Shown here piece by piece: positions 56,130 through 64,000 of a stretch of 64,000 nt of DNA. Source of the DNA: Drosophila pseudoobscura (Eukaryota; Arthropoda; Insecta; Diptera; Drosophilidae); contig NC_046683.1 of the NCBI RefSeq assembly GCF_009870125.1, forward strand, positions 11,098,001 to 11,162,000, written 5' to 3'. Position 1 is the stretch's first letter. Every line of letters starts with the position of its first letter. Made by a program: the position numbers and the translations under genes. The notes below the pieces were generated by a model. It was not told where the DNA came from, made no database searches, and saw only the letters and a list, made by a program, of their open reading frames with translations.

Positions 56130-59100
56130 ATGAGTTTTTTGCCGGGCGAACCAGTGCCGCCCGGCTTTGAGGAAGACGACTCCTCGTCCCGCCCGGCAAT
56201 CATACAAAAGCAACTTGATGATTACACACGCGGACCATTAATTGGCACCGAATACTGCGTCGAGCTGATCGAAGAGGGACGCCTGATGCCCAATTACTAT
56301 TGTGTCCTGTGCAGCAACTACAACGATGTGCGAACGGTGTTTGTACACTGGACATCGCTGTCCCATCGCAACAAGTACTTGCAAAAACATTTCCAGAAGG
56401 CCTACGAGGTCCTGCAAAAGATACAGAAACGCACGCCCAACGGTGGCGGCGATCTGGTCATTGCCACTGGCATTCTTTGCCAATTGATTGAAAAGCAGTG
56501 CGGACGTGCGCGTCGTATTGTGTCGGTGCCCAGCTCACAATTTAGTCAATATCGTTCGAAATTTTGCAGCCAGGTGCGTAACAAGTTCCATTTCGACGAG
56601 TGCTCTGGCCCCGATTTCGTGGAGGAGGCGCGCAAACTTGTGCAGGATATGCAGAAGGAGGAGAGCAGCGACAAGATCGCGCCGAAAGAGAACAACAGCA
56701 GCAGCATCATTGCCCTTGATGCCATCTCGAGTGATGACGAAAGTTTTGGCCCAAACCAAAAGCGAAGCCCCATCGACGAGCAATCGCCGAGTGGCCGTGG
56801 GGCCAATCGTTCGCCACCGGCGCCTGGTAAAATGCCCAAACAACAGCTTCCCACGCCCAAAGAGCTGTCCATGCAGGCCTCGATGATTGCCCAGGAGCGG
56901 TACAAATGGGAGAAATTTCGCTGCATGCTCGAGCTGCAGCTGAAGCAGCTGCGCGATGAGACTGAGACATACGAATCGTTTCCGGAGAAGCATCCCGACT
57001 ATCCGGACGAGTGGAAGCAGTTCTGGAATCGTCGCTACAAGGAGCTGCAGGAGGAGAAGAAGACCGATCCGAATAGCTACGACTACAAGCCCGAATGGAT
57101 TAGCTACTGGAAGGACAGGCGCGTCGAGCTCTTCAATATTGCTGTCGGCAAAATCAAAAAGGAACTTAAGGAGAAATTCAAGCTGGCCGACGAAGATGAG
57201 GAGAAGACCAAGGATCTCATGGAACGCTACAAGATACGTGTCTCCAGTCCGCGTGAGGCATCAGCCACCCCTTCGTCGGGGCCGCCCCATGTCCGCCGTA
57301 AGCCGAATTTTCGCAACAATCGAGGCAGCGGTGCTCCTGAAACTGTCATCGACATTAGCGATGACGAAACACCCAATCCATCATCGCGAAATCGTGCCCA
57401 TTATAACAGACGATCTCGCTCGCATTCGCAGTCGCCGAAGCGTGGCTTTGGGGGAGGAGGAAGCCGTCATCCAGCGCGCAGATCACGCAGCCGTTCGTCG
57501 CGACGCCACTACAGCAGACACAACGGTTCGCGTAGCCCGTATTCGCGTAGCCCTCAGCGGGGACGTCGCTCTCGTTCTCCGGTCTACTATCATCGTCGTC
57601 ATCAGGTCTTGTCATCTAATCATGGCCGACCGCGTGATGGTGGTGGCTACGCGGAACGTCGCAGCGTCGATCGGGAGCGGGACAGGGATAGGGAAAGGGA
57701 GCGCACCAGTGACGCAGATTTCTATCGCAGCGGCAGCTTTAGCCGAGGTGCGGCGTATGAGCGAATGGAGACATTCCGTGTGATGGACTCGCGTGTCTAT
57801 CCCGAATATAGTTTGCCCAAAAAGGCACGCTCCAAATCGCTGGATAAGGATACAGAGCCCCCGGTGGCCGACGATGGACCCCTCACTGTGGTCAGTGTGC
57901 TGCGCATGCTATCAGCCGTCGAGGATCATTTGGGTAGTCTCGGACCGAAGGCTTTGAGTCTGCTCAGCAAGGCTCTGGCCATGGAGATGGTGCAAGCGAA
58001 TGCTGCCGAAGATCTGCTCCTGAACGAAGATAATTGTGTGTTCTTGGAGACAACCAAAGAGAAACTGAAGGGCATCCTCATAGCCGAAGTGCTGGATGAT
58101 CCGCAAAAAGTGCGCGTTGTGAAAAAGTTGATCACGAATATAGCGGGCATCATCTTTCAAGTGAAAGAGAAAGGTATGTTAAACACCCCTCATTTATCTT
58201 ATACTCTAAGCCTAGCATCTACAAATCCCCCTTATATCCTATCTTTTATCGCGTTTGATATTCGTGTGTGTGTGTGTGTGTGTGTGTGCGGTAAGTATTT
58301 AGTGTTCATTCTACGCCAGGTTTCTGGTCTCCAGCTCTCAGTTGAGAAGTCCGTAAAGCAAAAGGTATCCCCTAGTCCTGGTATTCAACATTCGTTTTGT
58401 CCGTCGGCATCTCGCGCCTCTATCGCGATTCTTCCCTTGAAGCTCGGGCGCGTTTGAAGCATCCTCTGGCTTCAGTTTTTTCTTCTTTTTTTTTTGTTGG
58501 TTAAAAACCCGAATGAAACCGATTTTGTGTGTGTCTTTGTAACCGAATGAGAAAGGTATTTAAGCATGGACTTTAAGCCGATCGATACACTCTTAAAACC
58601 TATGTCATTCCGTTGCAATGGGGCATAAACTTGGGCTAAACGAATAATATATTAATTTTTTCAATAAATTACATTACATTCGAACGGAAACAAAGTTGAA
58701 TTTGGAATAAAGGGTTGATCTGTACCTTTTTGTTTTCAACATGCTGGGGGTCCATCTTTCTCCAAAATAGTCTTTATAGTCTCTTTTTAAGGGGACAGAC
58801 GCGCGCACACAATAGCCGAAAGCGGCGCCGAACGCAGCTGCAAAAGCTCCTATAAGCTAGGCGGAGAGCTTTGAAAGCTCAACTAGATAATCTCCGCTTT
58901 GTTTTTATTCTCAGTAAATGTTTTAATCGTTTTTGTTTGCGCGATCGCAAAGTACAGGCATAATATATAAATATTTTGAATATTTATTTGATTAACAATT
59001 AATCCTATTAAATATAGAAGGGTAAAAAATAATTCAATTAATATTAAAGTAAAATTTATCAGAGGAAAAAATAAATGCAAAAAAAAAATTACCTGCTTTT

Positions 59101-61527
59101 AATATTAAATTTAAAGGGAAATGTAGGAGAGAGAAAAAAGGAAGAAATATACACATATTGATAAATATTTTAAGCAATAATTTTAAGGGATATTTGAGGG
59201 GATAAGGTGTTTTCGAGGCTATTAAAATTGTGTTATCGAAAGTTACGGAAAGGCCGGGGAAAAGTGCGGGCAGATCTATAGGGAACAGCAAACATATAGA
59301 CATACATATATACATATAGTATGTAGCTAACGGATCAGCCTTTCACTGTGCTAAAATAAAGCTCATATCTACCTACTGAAAGTTTCTTTTGGCTCAGCTC
59401 CGTTTTCGGCTTATCCTTCAGCTATAGTGTGCGCGAGGCCTAAGGTCCGTTATTCAGCAAATACTTGATCAATAAATGTGTATATATGCATACCACATGG
59501 TACTTTCCTTGTTTTTTTTTTCGACTTAAATCGGTCCGGTATCGGTATCGGTATCTCACGCATTTTGGGACACCATTTTGTACTTCTGCTTTTCCATTCC
59601 GGATGGAAAATGAACACCACAATGAACCCGTCGCTCGTTCGGACCCTTTTCGCGTTCGAGTTTAGCTTTCTTTCCTTTTTGGTTAGTGTAAAAAACAAAG
59701 TGTAAAATGAACGCCCGCAACGCCCTGTGGAAGCGAGAGCAGCAAGCGTCCTTCCACCACCGCCGCCACACCATCCATAAGTATAAAATGTAATTTATTT
59801 CCAAGTAATTCCGTTGTACTGTAATTCGATATTGATTTGATCTCCTCTGAGGGGGATTGAATCGCACACACACGTTTGTGTTTGATACATGACGATTGAT
59901 TGACGATTAACTTTTTCCTTTTTTTGTTTTTGTGTTGTGCTCCTTTTTCGCCCGTTTCCCATGGGTGCATTCACGTACCATTTTAGCCAAGAAAGACGGC
60001 GGAAAAAACAAAGCGAAGCCCATACCGCCATCGCCCGCCCAGCTGCCATTCGATCGGAATGTTGTCTGCGCGAAGCTGGCCAGCGCATTGGTCGGCAAGG
60101 GCTACTATGATATGAGCAGCGAGGATATGGACAGGCTGTTGCATTTCTATGCCACGCTGGCAAAGATCGAGAAGAGCCGTCGGCTGGCGGGCAAGAAATT
60201 TCATTTCTCCGAAGTCCTCAATCTGCTGGGCCTGACGAAGGAAAAGCCTGTGACGGATCCCATTGAGATTGATATCGACGAGCTGATGAAGGAGGTGGAA
60301 AGTCATCTGCACAAGAAGGAGAAGGTGGAAACGGTGGTAGCGTCTAAATCGGATCCCACTGGCATGGAGTCCCTCACCGATTCCGATCTGCAGACATTGC
60401 TACAGAACTTCAAGTTCCTCTCCAGCGAGGAACAGGTCCATCTGATCGGGCATCTGCGCAAGCTTGAGGTCCAGGAACCGATGCGTGTCGAATGTCTCCG
60501 CAAGTATGTGAATCTGGCGGAGCTCAGCGGCGACGGGGAGTCGTGCAGTGATTTTCTCTCACGCGTCGCTGGCACCATCAATCCGGAAAATACTTCATCC
60601 GTCTCTGCTGCCGTTGCGGCAACTGTTTCATCGTCCAAGTCTTCTTCGGCTGCTGCCGCGGTTGCCACGGCCGCTGCTCTGTCCTCGCTGAATACCCGTC
60701 GTCGTAGCTTTGAGCGTGAGATGCCCGCTATGCAGGGAGCCAAGCAGCGTCGCGTCGGACGCTCTTCCCCAGGACTCCTTATCGACGATGATGACGACGA
60801 CGATTACAATTTTGATGATTTGGTGATGAAGGCCTGCGACTCGAATGGCGGCGGTGCTGGTGGCAGAGGCGGCGGCGGCAGCTGCCTCCCGTCTGTGGTG
60901 CCGGTTCCATCTTCGCCGAATGCTTTGACTTTCAAACCGGCCGCCTCTTCAAAGTTTTCGCTGGACACTGAATCGATTATAGCCAATCTGATGGACACGC
61001 TCACCAAGCAAGGTGTCGGAGGCAGAGGCAGCGGTGGCAGTGGCGGTCAGCAGGCGAATCGTGAACGTGAAAATCCAACTGGTGCTAGTACTCCGGGTAA
61101 GTCTTCACGTGCCGCCGCAAAGAAGCTGCAGCAGCAACAAGGATCCAACAAAATGGGTGGGCTCAATCCCAATTCCATGATGCAGCAGCAGCAGCAGCAG
61201 GCGGGATATAGCCAGCAGGATGCCAATCCGGCATACCATATGCAGTCGCATCATTTTGGTCAGGATCCGCAGATGCATGGTGCCACCACTTATAACGGCA
61301 GCTACTCCTATCCCGGCTACTCAAACTACCAGGGACATGGGCAGGAAATGCCCGGCTATGGCGGTGTACCACTCAATCCCTGGGCCAACAATGGTGTCGT
61401 CCCCCCGCCGCCGCCGTACAACATGCAGCAGCAGCAGCAAAACTACACGGCCGCCCAGCAACAACAGCACCAGCAGACGCCCCACCCATCGCAGCAGTAC
61501 AACAATATGTTTGGGCCTCGTCATTAG
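56130..61527 (+). CDS. CG7065: RS-rich zinc-finger nuclear protein (CG7065-like)
   Basis: Two coding exons, 56130-58173 and 59987-61527, join in phase (split Ala codon) to 1194 residues, close to the size I recall for D. melanogaster CG7065. The N-terminus (MSFLPGEPVPPGFEEDD) is followed by a C2H2/matrin-like finger (YYCVLCSNYNDVRTVFVHW, then LSHRNKYLQKH, about residues 52-90). The middle has a charged helical block (WEKFRCMLELQLKQLRDE, FWNRRYKELQEEKK), a SIM-like VIDISDDE and an Arg/Ser-rich stretch (SRSRSSRRHYSRH, YSRSPQRGRRSRSP) typical of splicing-linked proteins. The second exon adds helical KLASALVGKGYYD and a Gln/Tyr/Gly-rich tail. Role unknown; nuclear RNA-related by composition. The gene name is from memory. 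Confidence 0.9.
58174..59986 (+). other. CG7065: CG7065 intron
   Basis: 1.8-kb intron between GTATGT (58174) and TTTTAG (ending 59986). It contains a (GT)n tract (58264-58288), AT-rich DNA and a small GC-rich island at 59.57-59.79 kb with a short open frame. Confidence 0.7.
59707..59793 (+). CDS. Possible 28-residue small ORF in a CG7065 intron
   Basis: ATG at 59707 opens a basic, His-rich frame (MNARNALWKREQQASFHHRR, then HTIHKYKM) ending at 59793. It is GC-rich with coding-like codons inside an AT-rich intron, preceded by AAA before the ATG, close to the fly start context. No known family. It could be chance. Confidence 0.2.
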   Translation: MNARNALWKREQQASFHHRRHTIHKYKM

Positions 61528-61814
61528 TTTAAGTTAACCTTAAGGCGATTAAATCTACATCCACACATATACATACTGCGTACGCATACACCCATACTCA
61601 AGTATCAGTCTGTCGCATTCTAGCTCATGCACACCCGCATGGGTGTGTGCGCAGTTTAGTTGCTAGAGAAGAGGTTCGAATGAACGGGATCCAACTGTTG
61701 GTGACATCTCCTCGATATCGATCATCAGGTTTGTTCCTGCCACGAGATGGGAGTTTTTTTTTTCGTAAAACGTAACTCTAGGATGCGCGAAAGTGAACAT
61801 GCGGTGGCAGATTA

Positions 61815-61978
61815 AATAAAGTGCGAAACATGTTCAGGGCACTAGTCCGACTTAATATCAACGGAACGGAACGGATCGGGAGATCGTACAGCGGCCACAT
61901 TGAAGTCAAAGAAAGGTCACGTCTTGCCGGCATCATTTTTTTTTTTTTTTTGTTTTGTAGTTAATAAAATGAAAAGTA
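61815..61978 (+). terminator. CG7065 poly(A) signals
   Basis: AATAAA at 61815-61820 and again at 61973-61978, 288 and 446 bases past the stop. The second follows a long T run. Fragments to 62347 are intergenic with no gene seen. Confidence 0.5.
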
Positions 61979-62347
61979 ATATGTAAAGGTGTAAACTTTT
62001 GTACAAGAAATTGTTTGTATCAAGCGCCGAGATCTATACGGTACTGTTACCGTTCAAAAGCCTATTGATACGTTGCAAAAAAACATATTTTTACCTTTAA
62101 AATAAATAAATTCAAATAAATGAATCAGTGAGCATCTGTCCCGTCCCCTCATTTGGCAGAGCAATAAAGATACATATGTCACGATTGGGCGGACCTTTAA
62201 ATCTGCACTCCAAAGTGTACAGAATATTTTGTTTTGTAATAAAAAATACATTTAAAACATCCCCATTTTTAGCACAACCAATAAAGTGAGCGAAAATGTA
62301 AAGCGGTAATCGATCAACTCTTTTTATGTTATCAAGGAACTAAATTC

Positions 62348-62989
62348 TTAACTACAGTGGGGCAACTGCATAAAGTCCACGGTCTGGGACTTAACAATAT
62401 TTGGTATTTCGAGCTGCAGCAACTGGTGCAGCGACTGGCCCGTGTGCCTGTATATCCACTTGCCGGCCTTGGGTGTGCCAACGTAATCGAAGCGCTTGGG
62501 ACCGCTGGTGGGGGAACTTAGCCAGATCTGCTTGTTGGGCGTCTGGCGGTTGATCACATAGGTGCCGTGGCTCTTGCCCAGATTCACTGTGAGCACACCA
62601 TCCTGCCGCAAACAAAAAATAAACACCATTTAGCGTGATGTAACCATTGGGTGCAAAATCTAGACACTTACGCCATAAGCCACGTCGGTGCCAATGAGGT
62701 CTGTGGCGTTCTCGGTCAGCTCCTCAAAATAGTCACACAGGCCGTCAAGGGTCTCGGAGCACACTCGCTCGTAGGTGGCCGTGTCCAGGGAGCTCTCCGT
62801 CTCGATTTGGCTGCTAAACAGCCGCCGTCTCAAGGGTCCATTATTTTGATTGAAGACTTCAGAGGCCGTCGTTGCCGTAGGAACCCGGTTTTGATTTGTG
62901 TTTAGCCAGCATAAGCTGTGATAGCCTGCAGCGCTAGCAGAACGTGTATTTAAGCGGCTGAGCCGAGCTACTGCACGCCTGGTGAACAT
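62348..62989 (-). CDS. fh: Frataxin, mitochondrial iron-sulphur cluster assembly
   Basis: Fly frataxin homologue; an activator of the mitochondrial NFS1-ISCU iron-sulphur assembly complex. Exons (minus) 62989-62672 and 62602-62348, with a 69-bp phase-0 intron, give 190 residues, the known D. melanogaster length. The first ~60 residues ([20 protein letters not shown]) form an Arg/Ser-rich mitochondrial presequence. The mature domain has the acidic helix [19 protein letters not shown] and the conserved sheet [39 protein letters not shown] and [17 protein letters not shown]. All conserved residues I know (Gly, Asn, Gln, Trp of [15 protein letters not shown]) are present. Confidence 0.98.
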
Positions 62990-63074
62990 TGGGTTTGTTT
63001 ATTTATAATTCTAATATTAAAGTGAACGATGCTGCCAACTTGGGTAAAACTGATTGTCAGAGCAGCACTTAGTA

Positions 63075-63316
63075 CGGTCACACTTGCAACTAGCGATTGA
63101 CGTAACCATCGATATATTCGATGTGCAGGATTTCTGCCAATAAGGTCCAATTAAGCATCAAGTAGTCAGTGAAACAACAGAAAAATAGTGTCGATCTGTT
63201 CCGTCCATGATATATCCCCTAACACAATCCATAATATCCATAATAATCCAAGTATATTAATATTATTCAAAGACATCGATATATTGATATAGTAGTGTAT
63301 TTTTAACCATCCCTAA
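63075..63316. promoter_or_regulatory. Shared fh/dalao promoter region
   Basis: In the 467-base gap between the two divergent start codons lie CGGTCACACTT (Motif 1, 63075-63085), two DRE-like ATCGAT cores (63109-63114, 63275-63280), a Motif 6-like TAGTGTATTTTT (63293-63304) and CCATCCCTAA (Motif 7-like, 63307-63316). Motifs 6 and 7 near 63.3 kb point to the dalao start; Motif 1 near 63.08 kb to the fh side. Confidence 0.6.
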
Positions 63317-63456
63317 TACCTCACACCGACGCAAACCAGAGAAAAATGGCGTCCACATGAAAATTTTTCTGTTGTTGTCGATGAAATAACCATTGAATCG
63401 TGTATAGTTTAGATGCAATTGCCGTTAAATAACTAAAACATTGTGAATGAATGATA

Positions 63457-64000
63457 ATGGCGTTGCCGAGCAACTACAAGCAGATAGCAGTGGGTGCGCC
63501 AACGGGCCCCGGACCGGTAACACCACTCCAAGGCGGCAGCCGGTCTCGTTCGTCTGGCGGCGGTGGCGGTGGGGACCGGAACAAGGACCAAACGCCCATC
63601 TTCACGCACAGCAACTATGGTAATCCGGCTTTCACACCACAAAAGGTGACGAAATCATCCAGCAGCAAGAACCAGAACGAATCACGCCTGCCCAAGCCAC
63701 CGAAGCCGCCAGAAAAACCCATACTGCCCTACATGCGGTACTCAAAGCGGGTGTGGGACATGGTAAAGGCCCAAAACCCGGAGCTGAAGCTGTGGGAGCT
63801 GGGCAAAAAGATCGGCGCCATGTGGAAGCTGCTCAGCGATGAGGAGAAAACGGAGTTCATCGACGAGTACGAGGCGGAGAAGGTGGAGTATGAGAAGGCG
63901 CTCAAGGCATACCACCAGACGCCCGCCTATCAGTCGTACATGTCCGCCAAGAGCAAGTTCAAATCAGATGTGGATATGCACGAGACGCCGTCCCGCGGCG
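63457..64000 (+). CDS. dalao: dalao/Bap111, HMG-box subunit of Brahma complexes (5' part)
   Basis: SMARCE1/BAF57 homologue, an accessory subunit of the BAP/PBAP (SWI/SNF) chromatin remodelling complexes. 181 complete codons are present before the window edge, with no intron yet. After a Gly-rich N-terminus ([11 protein letters not shown]) comes the HMG box at about residues 84-152 ([59 protein letters not shown]), which binds DNA, followed by [12 protein letters not shown], conserved in BAF57. The start is the ATG of MALPSNYKQ. The C-terminal coiled coil lies off the window. Confidence 0.97.
   Translation, partial: MALPSNYKQIAVGAPTGPGPVTPLQGGSRSRSSGGGGGGDRNKDQTPIFTHSNYGNPAFTPQKVTKSSSSKNQNESRLPKPPKPPEKPILPYMRYSKRVWDMVKAQNPELKLWELGKKIGAMWKLLSDEEKTEFIDEYEAEKVEYEKALKAYHQTPAYQSYMSAKSKFKSDVDMHETPSRG

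Noticed and set aside
56488-57783. Long Arg-rich alternative frames inside CG7065 exon 1
   Set aside because: They are out-of-frame readings of Arg/Ser and Asp codons of the real protein.
58174-58457. Extension of CG7065 exon 1 to a stop at 58457
   Set aside because: It reads through a GTATGT donor into a (GT)n repeat; splicing to 59987 restores a conserved-looking protein of the expected length.

Overview
The window reads as Drosophila nuclear DNA. Short introns carry GT/AG ends, and the core promoters use the fly motifs DRE (TATCGATA) and Ohler Motif 1 (YGGTCACACTR). Almost every recognisable protein has a clear D. melanogaster orthologue. To my knowledge those orthologues (CG7766, Bx42, AP-1gamma, fh, dalao, CG7065) are X-linked in D. 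melanogaster, so this is probably Muller element A. The abundant microsatellites and the mini-me/DINE-1 type elements ending in GTATCGGGTATAA suggest the obscura group. That species-group call is an inference; no database was searched.

Layout. At the left edge is a protein-like fragment that runs off the window, then a small low-complexity cuticle gene (325-651, minus). From 12.8 to 2.3 kb (minus) lies the phosphorylase kinase alpha subunit (CG7766), at least 12 coding exons, with a mutually exclusive exon pair and a 1.1-kb mini-me/Helentron-type element in its largest intron. Next comes a compact housekeeping cluster: Bx42/SKIP (minus), a CutA homologue (minus), Arfrp1 (plus) and AP-1gamma (plus; alternative first exons and an in-frame 18-nt microexon). 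From 26 to 35 kb the DNA is mostly simple-sequence, with one decayed protein-like fragment and one uncertain coding candidate. A minus-strand gene for a signal-peptide, FN3-like, single-pass membrane protein occupies 42.7-35.4 kb, with a 48-nt second exon and a 5.5-kb first intron. From 43.7 to 51.5 kb I recognise no gene; minisatellites and a pair of diverged repeats lie there. An SLC10-family transporter (minus) sits at 53.0-51.6 kb, a CG7065-like RS-rich zinc-finger protein (plus) at 56.1-61.5 kb, frataxin (fh, minus) at 63.0-62.3 kb, and the 5' end of dalao/Bap111 (plus) runs off the right edge.

The genes do not form one pathway. They are mostly housekeeping genes: glycogen breakdown control, splicing/transcription (Bx42), Golgi trafficking (Arfrp1 and AP-1gamma both act at the trans-Golgi), iron-sulphur cluster assembly (fh) and chromatin remodelling (dalao). 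CutA/Arfrp1 and fh/dalao are divergent pairs that probably share promoter regions. No CRISPR, tRNA or rRNA gene and no intact retroelement was seen. I found no clearly new multi-gene system. The most interesting items are the alternative exons of CG7766 and AP-1gamma, the unnamed membrane protein, and a few unrecognised coding-like stretches.
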